Shown: positions 10,161 to 23,844, counted from the stretch's first letter. The stretch is 64,000 nt of DNA from Sinorhizobium sp. RAC02 (GCF_001713395.1 NZ_CP016450.1:1488001-1552000); one strand, 5' to 3'. Notes: a model not told the origin generated them from the letters alone. Program-made: numbers and translations.

Positions 10161-10718
10161 TCAGGCGCGGAACGGGAAGCTGAACTCTTTCAGAAGAGCC
10201 CGTGCTTCGTCGTCCGTCGGTGCCGTCGTGCAAACGATGATGTCCATGCCCCACATCTGATCAACCTTGTCGTAGTTGATCTCCGGGAACACAATGTGCT
10301 CCTTGATACCCATGGCGAAGTTGCCACGGCCATCGAAGGACTTCGGGTTCAGACCACGGAAGTCGCGTACGCGGGGCAGCGCGATGTTCACGAGGCGATC
10401 CAGAAATTCGAACATGCGGGCGCCGCGAAGGGTAACCTTTGCGCCGATCGGCATGCCTTCGCGGAGCTTGAAGCCCGCGATGGAGTTACGAGCGCGCGTG
10501 ATGACCGGCTTCTGGCCGGCGATCGCTGCGAGGTCGGCAGCCGCAACAGTCGGCTTCTTCGAGTCGCCCGTCGATTCGCCAACACCCATGTTGATGACGA
10601 TCTTGTCGAGGCGCGGGATCTGCATCTCGTTGGCGTAGGAGAACTGCTCCCTCAGCGCCGGGCGAATACGCTCGACATAATCCTTCTTGAGCCGGGGCTC
10701 ATACTTGGTGTCAGCCAT
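10161..10718 (-). CDS. rplE: 50S ribosomal protein L5
   Basis: 5S-rRNA-binding protein of the central protuberance that contacts P-site tRNA. 185 residues from the ATG at 10718 ([14 protein letters not shown]); the frame is open to 10763 but that part overlaps rplX. Start overlaps the end of rplX by 8 bases, so the pair is likely translationally coupled. Conserved [17 protein letters not shown] near the end. Confidence 0.98.
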   Translation of the reverse strand: MADTKYEPRLKKDYVERIRPALREQFSYANEMQIPRLDKIVINMGVGESTGDSKKPTVAAADLAAIAGQKPVITRARNSIAGFKLREGMPIGAKVTLRGARMFEFLDRLVNIALPRVRDFRGLNPKSFDGRGNFAMGIKEHIVFPEINYDKVDQMWGMDIIVCTTAPTDDEARALLKEFSFPFRA

Positions 10719-11022
10719 CGATCGACACTCCCGAACGCTTTGCAACACGAACCTTCTTGTCACCCTCGACCTTGAAACCGACGCGGGTCGGCTTGCCGTC
10801 CTTGGGGTCGGCGATCGCGATGTTCGACAGATGGATCGAAGCTTCCTTGGTGATGATGCCGGCTTCCTGGGTCTGGGACTGACGCTGGTGACGCTTCACC
10901 AGGTTGATACCCTTGACGACCGCACGGTCTTCCTTCGGCATGACCTGAACAACTTCACCGGTACGGCCCTTGTCCTTGCCGGTGAGTACGACGACCTTGT
11001 CGCCCTTACGAATCTTTTGCAT
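10711..11022 (-). CDS. rplX: 50S ribosomal protein L24
   Basis: Early-assembly large-subunit protein near the tunnel exit. 103 residues, KOW motif in [16 protein letters not shown]. Two in-frame ATGs exist (11028 and 11022); GGAG is only 2 bases from the first but 8 from the second, so the second is chosen. Lies 12 bases after rplN and overlaps rplE by 8 bases. Confidence 0.96.
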   Translation of the reverse strand: MQKIRKGDKVVVLTGKDKGRTGEVVQVMPKEDRAVVKGINLVKRHQRQSQTQEAGIITKEASIHLSNIAIADPKDGKPTRVGFKVEGDKKVRVAKRSGVSIDG

Positions 11023-11034
11023 AGCCATCGCTCC

Positions 11035-11403
11035 TTAGAGTACTTCCGGAGCCAGCGAGATGATCTTCATGTGGTTCTTTGCGCGAAGTTCGCGCGGAAC
11101 CGGTCCGAAGATACGGGTGCCGATGGGCTCTTTCTTGTTGTCGATCAGGACGGCTGCGTTGTTGTCGAAACGGATCACGCTGCCGTCTGCGCGACGGATG
11201 TCCTTGGCGGTGCGAACAACAACCGCCTTCATCACGTCACCCTTCTTCACGCGGCCGCGCGGGATGGCTTCCTTGATCGAGACGACAATAATGTCGCCGA
11301 CCGAAGCGTACTTGCGCTTGGAGCCGCCCAGAACCTTGATGCACATGACACGACGTGCGCCGGAATTATCCGCGACGTCGAGGTTAGTCTGCATCTGAAT
11401 CAT
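11035..11403 (-). CDS. rplN: 50S ribosomal protein L14
   Basis: Large-subunit interface protein that forms a bridge to 16S rRNA. 122 residues, [20 protein letters not shown] start and [13 protein letters not shown] near the end. The 236-base gap to rpsQ upstream is abnormal for an S10/spc cluster. Confidence 0.98.
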   Translation of the reverse strand: MIQMQTNLDVADNSGARRVMCIKVLGGSKRKYASVGDIIVVSIKEAIPRGRVKKGDVMKAVVVRTAKDIRRADGSVIRFDNNAAVLIDNKKEPIGTRIFGPVPRELRAKNHMKIISLAPEVL

Positions 11404-11639
11404 GTCAGGTCGCCTTCTTGTTTTACCGGACCGGTTGGGTGTTAGCCCCCTGTTCCAGCTTATGGAAATTCATGTCTTCGCGCGGGATGGTGTGTTGCCA
11501 AGGTGGTTTCCACGTCGGCGAACCGATGGACCTTCCGTGCGCTCAAAGCAAAAGAACGCTCGCGATTCCGAGCGTCCTTACGCTGCTTCATACAGAGATT
11601 CGCGCCAGAAGCAAGAGCCTGGCGGTCAATCTGATGTTT
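11404..11639 (-). other. Long non-coding spacer between rpsQ and rplN
   Basis: 236 bases without a credible ORF inside what is normally a tight operon. It holds one terminator-like hairpin, ACGCTCG (11556-11562) / CGAGCGT (11569-11575), followed on the minus strand by TTCTTTTG. In E. coli the S10 and spc operons meet at exactly this point (rpsQ/rplN), so the spacer may keep an operon boundary. I see no clear promoter. Confidence 0.55.
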
Positions 11640-11876
11640 TTAAGCCTGGGCCGATACGACGGTCCAGCACTTGTCCTTGGAGATCGGCGCACATTCCTCG
11701 ATGGAAACGACGTCGCCAACCTTGAACTGGTTGGTTTCGTCATGCGCCTTGTACTTCTTCGACCGGCGAACGGTCTTCTGAAGCAGCGGGTGGGCAAAGC
11801 GGCGCTCGACGCGGACGACAACGGTCTTGTCGTTCTTGTCACTGACTACAGTGCCCTGCAGAATGCGTTTCGGCAT
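11640..11876 (-). CDS. rpsQ: 30S ribosomal protein S17
   Basis: 16S rRNA 5'-domain binder. 78 residues from the ATG at 11876 ([14 protein letters not shown]), matching family length; the frame continues to 11924 into the preceding gene. OB-fold with [17 protein letters not shown]. Last gene of the classical S10 operon set. Confidence 0.97.
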   Translation of the reverse strand: MPKRILQGTVVSDKNDKTVVVRVERRFAHPLLQKTVRRSKKYKAHDETNQFKVGDVVSIEECAPISKDKCWTVVSAQA

Positions 11877-11889
11877 CTTTTTCTGGTCC

Positions 11890-12090
11890 TTAGGCCTTGG
11901 CTTCTGCCGCCTTCTGGCGGGCAATGGTCTTGACGCGCGCGATGTCCTTGCGGACTTCGTTGATACGCGAGGTCTTCTCGAGCTGGCCTGTCGCCTTCTG
12001 GAAGCGCAGGTTGAACTGCTCTTTCTTCAGCTTGGCAAGCTCGTCGTTGAGCTGATCGGCGCTGAGCGCCCGAACGTCTACGGCTTTCAT
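11890..12090 (-). CDS. rpmC: 50S ribosomal protein L29
   Basis: Small helical protein at the tunnel exit that forms part of the SRP and trigger-factor docking site with L23. 66 residues, with [20 protein letters not shown] and [10 protein letters not shown]. 12-base gap from rplP. Confidence 0.97.
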   Translation of the reverse strand: MKAVDVRALSADQLNDELAKLKKEQFNLRFQKATGQLEKTSRINEVRKDIARVKTIARQKAAEAKA

Positions 12091-12102
12091 AGCTTCTGCC
12101 CC

Positions 12103-12516
12103 TTACTCTGCAATGCGCTGTACGAAGCGCGTCTTGACCGAGAGCTTGGCCGAGCCGAGACGAAGCGCCTCACGGGCGATCTCCTCGGTAACACCGTCGA
12201 TCTCGAACATCATACGGCCAGGCTTGACCTTGGCCGCCCAGTATTCGACCGAACCCTTACCCTTACCCATGCGGACTTCGGTGGGCTTTGCGGTGACCGG
12301 AACGTCCGGGAACACGCGGATCCACACACGACCGGCACGCTTCATGTAACGGGTGATCGCGCGGCGGGCCGCTTCGATCTCGCGAGCGTTCACGCGGTTA
12401 GGTTCCTGAGCCTTCAAGCCGAACTCGCCGAAAGCGAGGTCGGAGCCGCCCTTGGCGACACCCTTGATGCGGCCCTTGAACTGCTTGCGGTACTTGGTAC
12501 GCTTTGGCTGCAACAT
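12103..12516 (-). CDS. rplP: 50S ribosomal protein L16
   Basis: Large-subunit protein at the A-site tRNA elbow. 137 residues, [16 protein letters not shown] start, [11 protein letters not shown], and the [15 protein letters not shown] signature. Followed by rpmC; preceded by rpsC after 38 bases. Confidence 0.98.
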   Translation of the reverse strand: MLQPKRTKYRKQFKGRIKGVAKGGSDLAFGEFGLKAQEPNRVNAREIEAARRAITRYMKRAGRVWIRVFPDVPVTAKPTEVRMGKGKGSVEYWAAKVKPGRMMFEIDGVTEEIAREALRLGSAKLSVKTRFVQRIAE

Positions 12517-12554
12517 TTTTTTACTTCTCCGATATTGGCTGCCAAACGCGACTG

Positions 12555-13289
12555 TTACGCGTTTTCACGACGACGGTCGCCACGATCACCGCGCTGTTCG
12601 CGGCTGGCGGGGCCCTGGCTGTCACTTTCGCTTGCGCGACGCTCAGAGGCCATCGGGTCATGCTCAAGGATTTCGCCCTTGAAGATCCAGACCTTGATGC
12701 CGCAGATGCCGAATGCGGTCTTGGCTTCCGCCGTACCGTAGTCGATGTCTGCACGCAGCGTGTGAAGCGGAACGCGACCTTCGCGGTACCATTCCGTACG
12801 GGCAATTTCTGCGCCGCCGAGACGACCACCGCAGGTAATCTTGATGCCTTCGGCGCCAAGACGCATTGCGGACTGAACAGCGCGCTTCATCGCACGGCGG
12901 AAAGCCACGCGGCGTTCGAGCTGCTGGGCGATCGACTGCGCGACGAGCGTCGCGTCGACTTCCGGCTTGCGCACTTCAACGATGTTAAGGTGCGTTTCGG
13001 AGTTCGTCATCGCGGCAAGCTTCTTGCGAAGCTTTTCGATGTCTGCACCCTTCTTGCCGATGATCAGACCCGGGCGAGCCGAGTGGATCGTGATGCGGCA
13101 CTTCTTGTGCGGACGCTCGATGACGACCTTGGCGATACCGGCCTGCTTCAGCTCTTCCATGACGAAAGCGCGGATCTTCAGGTCTTCATGGAGCAGCTGG
13201 CCGTATTCGGCGTTGTCGGCGAACCAACGGCTGTCCCAGGTACGGTTGATGCCGAGGCGGAAACCGATTGGATTAATCTTCTGACCCAT
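12555..13289 (-). CDS. rpsC: 30S ribosomal protein S3
   Basis: mRNA-entry-channel protein with helicase activity. 244 residues: [14 protein letters not shown] start, KH domain with [14 protein letters not shown]-terminal domain with [17 protein letters not shown], and a charged tail rich in Arg, Glu and Asp. GGGGAGG precedes the start by 7 bases. Its ATG shares a base with the rplV stop (TAATG), implying coupling. Confidence 0.98.
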   Translation of the reverse strand: MGQKINPIGFRLGINRTWDSRWFADNAEYGQLLHEDLKIRAFVMEELKQAGIAKVVIERPHKKCRITIHSARPGLIIGKKGADIEKLRKKLAAMTNSETHLNIVEVRKPEVDATLVAQSIAQQLERRVAFRRAMKRAVQSAMRLGAEGIKITCGGRLGGAEIARTEWYREGRVPLHTLRADIDYGTAEAKTAFGICGIKVWIFKGEILEHDPMASERRASESDSQGPASREQRGDRGDRRRENA

Positions 13290-13678
13290 TATGCGGCCTC
13301 CCCTTTGGCTTCGACTTCACGGACGACGATCGTGAGATGCGAGAAAGGCTTCTCGATCCGCGATGCGCGACCGCGGCCACGGGCGTGGAAACGCTTCATG
13401 ACAATCGACTTGCCGACATACGCTTCCGCGACGATCAGCGAGTCCACGTCGAGGTCGTGGTTGTTTTCTGCGTTGGCGATAGCAGATTCAAGCGTCTTCT
13501 TGACGGTCTCAGCGCTACGCTTGCGCGAGAATTCAAGCTCAGCGAGAGCCTTGTCCACCTTCTTGCCGCGGATGAGCGCAGCAAGCAGGTTGAGCTTCTG
13601 GGGGCTGACGCGGATCGTGCGCGCGATGGCCTGCGCCTCGTTATCCTTCAGCCGACGTTCGGCTTTAGCCTTACCCAT
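13289..13678 (-). CDS. rplV: 50S ribosomal protein L22
   Basis: Lines the nascent-peptide tunnel; its beta-hairpin is the site of some macrolide resistance changes. 129 residues. The hairpin region [18 protein letters not shown] is present with no deletion visible. Ends in a 1-base overlap with rpsC. Confidence 0.97.
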   Translation of the reverse strand: MGKAKAERRLKDNEAQAIARTIRVSPQKLNLLAALIRGKKVDKALAELEFSRKRSAETVKKTLESAIANAENNHDLDVDSLIVAEAYVGKSIVMKRFHARGRGRASRIEKPFSHLTIVVREVEAKGEAA

Positions 13679-13680
13679 CG

Positions 13681-13959
13681 TTACTTCCTCTTCGCCTTCT
13701 TGTCCGCACCGTGACCGTAATAGGTCCGGGTCGGAGCGAATTCACCAAACTTGTGGCCAACCATGTCTTCGTTGACGGCCACCGGGATGTGCTTGCTGCC
13801 GTTGTAGACGCCGAAGGTCAGTCCAACGAACTGCGGCAGGATCGTGGAGCGACGGCTCCAAATCTTGATCACTTCGCTACGACCGCCTTCACGAACCTTC
13901 TCAGCCTTCTTGAGAAGATAGCCGTCAACAAACGGGCCTTTCCATACTGAACGAGCCAT
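13681..13959 (-). CDS. rpsS: 30S ribosomal protein S19
   Basis: Small-subunit head protein contacting S13 and the A-site finger. 92 residues, [20 protein letters not shown] start and the signature [20 protein letters not shown]. Two bases before rplV. Confidence 0.98.
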   Translation of the reverse strand: MARSVWKGPFVDGYLLKKAEKVREGGRSEVIKIWSRRSTILPQFVGLTFGVYNGSKHIPVAVNEDMVGHKFGEFAPTRTYYGHGADKKAKRK

Positions 13960-13974
13960 TCCTGACTACCTCTC

Positions 13975-14811
13975 TTACTTCTTCTTCAAGTGGCGCGAGC
14001 GCATGATGAACTTGTCGGTCGACTTGTTCGAGCGGGTACGCTTGCCCTTGGTGGGCTTGCCCCACGGGGATACCGGGTGACGACCACCGGAGGTGCGGCC
14101 TTCACCACCACCGTGCGGGTGGTCGACCGGGTTCATGACGACGCCGCGGTTATGCGGGGTCTTGCCGCGCCAGCGCGTGCGACCGGCCTTACCGTCGTTG
14201 ATGTTGCCGTGATCCGGGTTGGATACGGCGCCAATCGTCGCGAGGCAGGACGAGTGAACCAGGCGCTGTTCGCCCGAGTTCAGGCGAAGGATCGCCATGC
14301 CCTGATCGCGGCCGACCAGCTGAACGAAGGTGCCGGCGGAACGGGCGATCTGGCCACCCTTGCCCGGCTTCATTTCAACATTGTGAATGATCGAGCCGAC
14401 CGGGATGTACTGCAGCGGCATGGTGTTGCCGGGCTTGACGTCAACCGCCGCGCCGGACGCGATGACCTTGTCGCCAACGGCCAGGCGCTGCGGCGCCAGG
14501 ATGTAGGCCTGCTCGCCATCGGCATAGTTCACCAGTGCGATGAACGCGGTGCGGTTCGGGTCGTATTCCAGACGCTCGACCGTGCCCTCGACGTCGAACT
14601 TGCGACGCTTGAAGTCGATGAGACGATAGGTGCGCTTGTGACCACCGCCGATAAAGCGGGCGGTAATGCGACCGAGGTTGTTACGGCCACCACTCTTGGA
14701 GAGACCTTCGGTCAGAGCCTTGACGGGCTTGCCCTTGTAAAGGCTCGACCGGTCGACGATGACCAGCTGGCGCTGGCTCGGGGTGGTCGGGTTGTAGTGT
14801 TTCAATGCCAT
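13975..14811 (-). CDS. rplB: 50S ribosomal protein L2
   Basis: Core 23S-binding protein needed for subunit association and peptidyl-transferase function. 278 residues with [15 protein letters not shown] and the near-invariant [15 protein letters not shown], whose histidine is implicated in catalysis. 29 bases after rplW, 15 before rpsS. Confidence 0.98.
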   Translation of the reverse strand: MALKHYNPTTPSQRQLVIVDRSSLYKGKPVKALTEGLSKSGGRNNLGRITARFIGGGHKRTYRLIDFKRRKFDVEGTVERLEYDPNRTAFIALVNYADGEQAYILAPQRLAVGDKVIASGAAVDVKPGNTMPLQYIPVGSIIHNVEMKPGKGGQIARSAGTFVQLVGRDQGMAILRLNSGEQRLVHSSCLATIGAVSNPDHGNINDGKAGRTRWRGKTPHNRGVVMNPVDHPHGGGEGRTSGGRHPVSPWGKPTKGKRTRSNKSTDKFIMRSRHLKKK

Positions 14812-14840
14812 TTTTCTGTTTCCTTTCAGCCGACTGCCCG

Positions 14841-15134
14841 TTAGAGCCCGGTGGAGACGTCGATGGACTGACCGTCAGCAAGCGTGACGATAGCCTTCTT
14901 GACATCTCCCTGCCGGCCGGCGAAGCCGCGGAAACGCTTGATCTTGCCCTTGCGGACGAGCGTGTTCACAGCCGTGACCTTGACGCCGAAGAGTGCTTCC
15001 ACTGCAGCCTTGATTTCAGGCTTGGAGGCGCGCTTGGCAACGTTGAAGACGACCTGGTTGTGTTCGGAGACCAGCGTCGACTTTTCGGTGATCGAAGGAG
15101 ATACGATCACATCGTAGTGGCGAAGATCCGTCAT
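14841..15134 (-). CDS. rplW: 50S ribosomal protein L23
   Basis: Tunnel-exit protein that docks trigger factor and SRP. 97 residues with [11 protein letters not shown] and [15 protein letters not shown]. The ATG overlaps the rplD stop in an ATGA arrangement. Confidence 0.97.
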   Translation of the reverse strand: MTDLRHYDVIVSPSITEKSTLVSEHNQVVFNVAKRASKPEIKAAVEALFGVKVTAVNTLVRKGKIKRFRGFAGRQGDVKKAIVTLADGQSIDVSTGL

Positions 15135-15751
15135 TTGAACCGCTCCTCGAGGGCTTCTACAGCAGCCTTGGACAGAACGAGCGTGCCGCGGCGCAGGATA
15201 TCATAAACGTTGATGCCCTGGATCGGCAGAACGTCCACGTTCGGGATGTTCCGTGCTGCGAGCTTGAAGTTGCCGTCAAGTTCTGCGCCGCCGATGATGA
15301 GGGCGTTGGTGAGGCCGAGCGACGCGAAAACGCCAGCCAGAGCCTTCGTCTTTGCTTCGGAAGCAACCAGATCGTCGATGATGATCAGGTTTTCAGCCTT
15401 CAGCTTGGCCGAGAGCGCATGACGCAGGCCAAGAGCGCGAACCTGCTTGGGCAGATCGTGGGCGTGGCTGCGAACAACCGGGCCGTGGGCCTTGCCGCCG
15501 CCGCGGAACTGCGGAGCACGTGCCGAATGGTGACGAGCGCGACCCGTACCCTTCTGCTTGTACATCTTGGCGCCGGTGCGGGAAACTTCCGCGCGGCCCT
15601 TCGACTTGTGGGTGCCCTGCTGCTTCTTGGCGAGCTGCCAGCGAACGACGCGGGCAATGATGTCTTCACGCGGCTCAAGGCCGAAAATCGTGTCGGAAAG
15701 GGAGACCTTGCCGGCGTCCTTCCCCTCGAGGGTCGTGACTTTGAGATCCAT
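15131..15751 (-). CDS. rplD: 50S ribosomal protein L4
   Basis: Tunnel-lining protein; in E. coli also the autogenous repressor of the S10 operon. 206 residues, with the extended loop [20 protein letters not shown] that reaches into the tunnel. Overlaps rplW by 4 bases and follows rplC by 12. Confidence 0.97.
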   Translation of the reverse strand: MDLKVTTLEGKDAGKVSLSDTIFGLEPREDIIARVVRWQLAKKQQGTHKSKGRAEVSRTGAKMYKQKGTGRARHHSARAPQFRGGGKAHGPVVRSHAHDLPKQVRALGLRHALSAKLKAENLIIIDDLVASEAKTKALAGVFASLGLTNALIIGGAELDGNFKLAARNIPNVDVLPIQGINVYDILRRGTLVLSKAAVEALEERFK

Positions 15752-15763
15752 GATCAGGCTCCC

Positions 15764-16447
15764 TTACTTAGCTGCGGCGCGCACGGCGGCCGGACGCGGA
15801 GCGTCGGACGGGGTGCCGGACTTGACGGCGTCACGAACGACGATCCAGGCGCCCTTGGAGCCCGGGACTGCGCCCTTGACGAGGATGAGACCACGCTCTT
15901 CGTCGGTCGAAACGACCTCGAGGTTCTGGGTGGTGACGCGCGTCTGGCCCATATGACCAGCCATGCGCTTGCCCTTCCAGACCTTGCCCGGATCCTGGTT
16001 GTTACCCGTCGAACCGTGCGAACGGTGCGAGACGGAAACGCCGTGCGTTGCACGAAGACCACCAAAGTTGTGGCGCTTCATGGCACCGGCAAAACCCTTA
16101 CCGATCGTGGTGCCGGTAACGTCGACGAGCTGACCGGCCACAAAGTGGCTGGCGGTCAGCTCTGCGCCGATGTCGATGAGGTTGTCTTCCGAGACGCGGA
16201 ACTCGACGAGCTTCGCCTTCGGTTCAACGCTTGCAGCGGCGAACTGGCCACGAAGTGCCTTGACCGTGTTCTTCACCTTGGAGGTGCCGGCGCCGAGCTG
16301 GACGGCCGTGTAGCCGTTCTTCTCCTGCGTACGCTGGGCAACGACCTGGACGTTATCCAGTCGCAATACTGTAACAGGGATATGCTCACCTGCGTCATTA
16401 TAGACGCGAGTCATCCCTACTTTCTGTGCAATCACACCTGAACGCAT
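15764..16447 (-). CDS. rplC: 50S ribosomal protein L3
   Basis: Early-assembly protein reaching the peptidyl-transferase centre. 227 residues starting [14 protein letters not shown], preceded by GAGG at 8-base spacing; contains [13 protein letters not shown] and GSIGNNQ-like region [18 protein letters not shown]. The C-terminal tail ([13 protein letters not shown]) is longer than in E. coli, usual in rhizobia. Confidence 0.97.
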   Translation of the reverse strand: MRSGVIAQKVGMTRVYNDAGEHIPVTVLRLDNVQVVAQRTQEKNGYTAVQLGAGTSKVKNTVKALRGQFAAASVEPKAKLVEFRVSEDNLIDIGAELTASHFVAGQLVDVTGTTIGKGFAGAMKRHNFGGLRATHGVSVSHRSHGSTGNNQDPGKVWKGKRMAGHMGQTRVTTQNLEVVSTDEERGLILVKGAVPGSKGAWIVVRDAVKSGTPSDAPRPAAVRAAAK

Positions 16448-16615
16448 GGTTCAATCCTCTTAGAAGTCCTGTCGGGGTATTCCCGTGAGCGGGAGCCCCT
16501 TCATGCCTCTTGGTTTAAGGATTCCACTCGGGCTTTCTAGCCGTCGGGTTTCCCGTTTTCAGAAGACGTCGGCTTACGCCACGTACCTTCCTTGTTATTT
16601 CGGCTTACGCCGGAC
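16448..16615 (-). other. rpsJ-rplC spacer with a short direct repeat
   Basis: 168 bases without an ORF. CGGCTTACGCC occurs twice, at about 16569-16580 and 16603-16614. GGGTATTCCCGTGAGCGGGA suggests a local fold. In E. coli the L4-controlled attenuation structure lies upstream of rpsJ, not here; function unknown. Confidence 0.35.
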
Positions 16616-16924
16616 TTAGAGCTTGATCTCTACGTCTACACCGGCCGCAAGGTCGAGCTTCATAAGAGCGTCGACGGTCTGCGGAGTCGGATCTACGATG
16701 TCGAGCAGGCGCTTGTGCGTGCGCATCTCGAACTGTTCACGGCTCTTCTTGTCCACGTGGGGCGAGCGGTTGACAGTGAACTTTTCAATACGGGTCGGGA
16801 GCGGAACGGGGCCGCGGACGCTTGCGCCGGTGCGCTTTGCCGTCGACACGATTTCACGCGTGGAGGCATCAAGGATCCGGTGGTCAAACGCCTTGAGGCG
16901 GATGCGGATGTTCTGGCCGTTCAT
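16616..16924 (-). CDS. rpsJ: 30S ribosomal protein S10 (NusE)
   Basis: Small-subunit head protein that also binds NusB and NusG to couple transcription with translation. 102 residues, [18 protein letters not shown] start and the signature [20 protein letters not shown]. First gene of the S10 section; 188 bases downstream of tufA. Confidence 0.98.
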
Positions 16925-16950
16925 ACGACTTTTTCCTTAGTTCGTTATCC

Positions 16951-16974
16951 GCGCGATTCTCTTGAGAATACGCG
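16951..16974 (-). promoter_or_regulatory. Hairpin in the rpsJ leader
   Basis: ATTCTC (16956-16961) and GAGAAT (16964-16969) pair around 2 bases, extended by GCG/CGC, 27 bases upstream of rpsJ. A T6 run follows it on the + strand, i.e. A6 precedes it in the transcript. A second hairpin, GGGCAGG (17061-17067) / CCTGCCC (17075-17081), lies 32 bases after the tufA stop. Either could separate tufA from S10-operon expression. Confidence 0.35.
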
Positions 16975-17112
16975 TTTTTTGATTCTGCGGTTGCCTTAAA
17001 GGAACACGCACGAAAACACAATGCCGAAAGGCCAGTCCGCTAAATTATCAAAGACCGGAGGGGCAGGATAACACCCTGCCCTTCCTATTTCAGCGGCCTT
17101 AAGCCTTATGTC

Positions 17113-18288
<1,176 letters not shown>

Positions 18289-18354
18289 TTCCGGCTCTCC
18301 GTTCTTTATCCCGCAGAGGGGAATTCATACAAACTGTTTAGGGGCGTACCCCGG

Positions 18355-20454
<2,100 letters not shown>

Positions 20455-20485
20455 CTGGGACTCCTTTCGAGACGTCTAGTTTCGG

Positions 20486-20968
<483 letters not shown>

Positions 20969-21014
20969 TCAAACTTAGAATGGACTGACCAGCGAAATGG
21001 CGCCGGTTACTATA

Positions 21015-21386
21015 TTACTTCGGACGCTTCGCACCGTACTTGGAACGGCGCTGCTTGCGGTTCTTGACGCCCTGGGTGTCGAGAACGCCGCGGATGATGT
21101 GGTAACGCACACCCGGCAAGTCCTTTACGCGGCCGCCACGGATCATGACGACAGAGTGTTCCTGCAGGTTGTGACCTTCGCCCGGAATGTAGCCAATGAC
21201 TTCGAAGCCATTGGTCAGGCGGATCTTGGCGACCTTACGCAGAGCCGAGTTCGGCTTCTTCGGGGTCGTCGTATAAACGCGGGTGCAAACGCCACGCTTC
21301 TGGGGGTTTTCCTGCAGAGCAGGAACCTTGTTGCGCTTTACCGACGCCTGGCGCGGCTTGCGGATCAACTGGTTTACGGTAGGCAT
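21015..21386 (-). CDS. rpsL: 30S ribosomal protein S12
   Basis: Decoding-site protein. 123 residues, [13 protein letters not shown] start, [12 protein letters not shown] and [13 protein letters not shown]. Lysines 43 and 88, the usual streptomycin-resistance positions, are both wild-type Lys, so ribosomal streptomycin resistance is not expected from this gene. First gene of the whole 20-kb cluster. Confidence 0.98.
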   Translation of the reverse strand: MPTVNQLIRKPRQASVKRNKVPALQENPQKRGVCTRVYTTTPKKPNSALRKVAKIRLTNGFEVIGYIPGEGHNLQEHSVVMIRGGRVKDLPGVRYHIIRGVLDTQGVKNRKQRRSKYGAKRPK

Positions 21387-21630
21387 AGACCCATCCCTTG
21401 CAATAGTGTCTCAGTACCCTTTCGGGCGGATACATGGCCACACGCCTGTTCATGCGCAAAACAAGGCCGATCCACCTTTTGTGGATGACCTCGATGAGCA
21501 GAGGACGCGAAATTATCGCGTCGTGCGTGCAGCATTCATGTTCTCAACGTGTGTCGAGCCCTGTTTGAGGCGAACTCCAGAACGAGTCGTTCCGAAACAG
21601 CCAGCCTCACATAGGCTCTGATGGCGTGCG

Positions 21631-21659
21631 GTCTACTGACTTAAGGGCAAAAGGTCAAG
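21631..21659 (-). promoter_or_regulatory. Candidate promoter of the str/S10/spc cluster
   Basis: CTTGAC (21654-21659, minus strand) is followed after 17 bases by GTAGAC (21631-21636), about 245 bases upstream of rpsL. CTTGAC-N17 is the rhizobial preference; the -10 is a weak match. The rest of the 21387-21942 spacer shows no ORF I can support. Confidence 0.45.
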
Positions 21660-21942
21660 GGGCGGCGCGAAAGAATCCGGCGCAGGAATGGCTGCTCTGC
21701 CCGGAAAGCAGGGCTTTCGGCATCCCGCCCTACCCTGTTCGCGTCGCTTTTGAAGCGAACGGGTCTCGCCTGAGAACATTAATAAAGCCTGAAGATAGAA
21801 TCAACCGGAAGAGTCGGGCGGGCGAAAACACATCCACCGATTCCCGCGACTCACCTTTTGGTGACGGCCTCGATTTTGCGTTTGGGTCCGGCAGCCCTAC
21901 GCTTTATAGAACGAACATCATTCATCCCGAGAGGAACATGCC

Positions 21943-22239
21943 ATGGCATCCAGTGCCGACAACGACAACAACACGCTCGACGACCCGATGATCTTCATCA
22001 TTATCGGCAAGGCCTATGAGCGCGAAGGCGAGGACGGCATCGACATCCACGTCATGCTGCGCGCGCCGGACGACGACAGCGCCGTGCGCGAGGCGCTGAA
22101 TGCGCTTTCGGAAGAGGGTTTTCTCGAGGCCGACCTCGACCAGATCGGCACACTGACGGACGTTCCCGAAGAGGAACCGCACGCCTCCGCCTACAAGGGC
22201 GCGCTGGAAGGCGAAGTCGCGATCATCCGCTTTGCATGA
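21943..22239 (+). CDS. Small acidic protein of unknown function
   Basis: 98 residues with no family I recognise. GAGG lies upstream at good spacing. The sequence is strongly acidic: it opens with an Asp/Asn-rich MASSADNDNN stretch, has a hydrophobic core MIFIIIGKAYE, then DIHVMLRAPDDDSAVREALNAL and a closing GEVAIIRFA. The strand/helix alternation suggests a compact ACT-like or ferredoxin-like alpha/beta fold, but this is only inference. No signal peptide or membrane segment. It stands alone on the + strand and ends before a perfect hairpin. Confidence 0.75.
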   Translation: MASSADNDNNTLDDPMIFIIIGKAYEREGEDGIDIHVMLRAPDDDSAVREALNALSEEGFLEADLDQIGTLTDVPEEEPHASAYKGALEGEVAIIRFA

Positions 22240-22247
22240 AGGAATGA

Positions 22248-22280
22248 GGCGCAGGCATTGATTAGGGCAATGCCTGCGCC
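22248..22280. terminator. Perfect 13-bp hairpin between convergent genes
   Basis: GGCGCAGGCATTG / CAATGCCTGCGCC around a 7-base loop, 9 bases after the stop of the 98-residue gene and 92 bases after the RTX gene on the other strand. There is no T run; it may still act as a bidirectional 3' end. Confidence 0.6.
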
Positions 22281-22371
22281 GATGCGCTGGTGGATAAAGC
22301 CTCTCCTGCCGAACCGTCCTCGATCCGATGGCAGGCTCGGCTCCATGCCGGGCGCATACCAGATCGACAGC

Positions 22372-23682
22372 CTATGCGATGATGTCGAAATCCGACGCCG
22401 TCAATGTCAGTCCCTTGCCGAGAAGCGCGATCTGAACCGCAGCGACACTGCCATCCCCGTCCGCATCGTAGAATAGCTTTCCGCTTACCTTATCGTAGAT
22501 GATGCGATCGCTGGCATCGTGCGCCTTGGCGCCGACATGGAATGCTGCGGGTGCCAGGTCGCCAACCTTGCCGGCCTTTGTGAACACGTCGTCATCGAGC
22601 CAGATCGTGTCATCCTTGGCGTTGAAATCGGCGATCGTGTCGATGTTGGCGGCGCTGGGCTTGGTGTCGAAGACGAACACATCCCTGCCTTCGCCTCCTT
22701 TTAGAAGATCTTTTCCAAGACCCCCGTAAAGCTTGTCGTTGCCGCCTCTGCCAGCCAGTTCATTGGCAATGCTGCTTCCCTTGATGCTGTCAGCGCCATC
22801 CGTCCCTACAGCGTTCTCGATGTTGGCAAGCGTATCCCTTCCCCCGTAGCCATCGACCGCCTTGCCCGACGCGAGATCGACGGTGACGCCCTTGTTGCCG
22901 CCGTGTTGATAGTCGCGGTCATACCGGATCGTATCGATCCCGCCTCGGCCATCAACGACGTCATTGCCACCAAGCGGACGGAACTCATCCGCGCCAGCCG
23001 AACCGGAGATCTTGTCGCCGAACTGCGTTCCCTTGATGCGTTCGATGCTCTTGAACGTTTCCGCAAAGCCCCACGGGTCGGTCGCCGTCCCCTTGGCCAT
23101 GTCGACGACGACACCCTTGGCACCGACCGGGTCATTATAGGCGTCATCGAACGTGAGTTGGTCGATGCTTCCCGTGCTCGTGCCACCGTCATAGGTATCG
23201 GCGCCCCGTCCGCCGGCGAGATTGTCACCGCCGGCGCCGCCGATCAGCTTGTCGTTGCCGCCAAAACCCCAAAGCTCATCGCTGCCAGCGCTTCCCTGCA
23301 GAACATCGGCGCCTTTCAGCACGATGCTCGCGGTGTACCAGGAGTCACCCTGATTCACCGTCTTGTAGAAATCACTGCCCGCCCATTTCAGACCGGTGAG
23401 GGTTTGAATGGTACCGCCGCCCGCGCTATCCACGAGCTTGAGCGATGTGATCAGGCCGCCGTTAATCGCGCCGCCCTTCGAAACATATTTGAGATTGGTG
23501 CCCGTGATGACGAGATCGACGCCGTTGTCCATGCGATAGATGGCGGTCGTCGATGTACTCTTTATATATTTGCCGTAGTCCAACAGCTCACCCAGAGCCG
23601 GATTGTAGTCCGTGGCCCAGTGGTTGGGCAGATACTGCCCGGGAAACTGCCCGTAAGGCATGTTCAAAGTGTAGGTAGCCAT
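22372..23682 (-). CDS. RTX-type calcium-binding protein, likely type I secreted
   Basis: 436 residues from the ATG at 23682 (after GGGGGAACACC); the frame is open to 23709. Residues 1-125 are a non-repeat domain of unknown function. Ca2+-binding nonapeptides (GGxGxDxUx) occur in three groups: about 130-168 (GSAGSDELWGFGGNDKLIGG), about 228-252, and about 300-336 (GGNDKLYGGLGKDLLKGG). They are followed by a serralysin-type C-terminal region with DTIADFNAKDDTI and an uncleaved type I secretion tail ending ASDFDIIA. No signal peptide. No protease HExxH or other enzyme motif is visible. No ABC exporter genes are nearby, so a transporter elsewhere is needed. It faces the LuxR-type regulator at 23977 across 294 bases. 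Confidence 0.9.
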   Translation of the reverse strand: MATYTLNMPYGQFPGQYLPNHWATDYNPALGELLDYGKYIKSTSTTAIYRMDNGVDLVITGTNLKYVSKGGAINGGLITSLKLVDSAGGGTIQTLTGLKWAGSDFYKTVNQGDSWYTASIVLKGADVLQGSAGSDELWGFGGNDKLIGGAGGDNLAGGRGADTYDGGTSTGSIDQLTFDDAYNDPVGAKGVVVDMAKGTATDPWGFAETFKSIERIKGTQFGDKISGSAGADEFRPLGGNDVVDGRGGIDTIRYDRDYQHGGNKGVTVDLASGKAVDGYGGRDTLANIENAVGTDGADSIKGSSIANELAGRGGNDKLYGGLGKDLLKGGEGRDVFVFDTKPSAANIDTIADFNAKDDTIWLDDDVFTKAGKVGDLAPAAFHVGAKAHDASDRIIYDKVSGKLFYDADGDGSVAAVQIALLGKGLTLTASDFDIIA

Positions 23683-23745
23683 GGTGTTCCCCCTGCTCCA
23701 AAACGGCACTTCTTGATGGGCATATCACCACGGCAAATAAACGCT

Positions 23746-23761
23746 CCCCCCAATTGGAGGG
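23746..23761. promoter_or_regulatory. Dyad near the RTX gene start
   Basis: CCCCCCAATTGGAGGG, symmetric at 7 of 8 pairs, about 64 bases upstream of the RTX start. Possible regulator-binding site. Confidence 0.35.
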
Positions 23762-23844
23762 TAGCTCGTCAGGAATATACGTGGGGGTCACCGTCCAGAA
23801 CCTCAGCCATGGCAGTCGGCCAGACGGAAAGACAGCGGCAGGTC

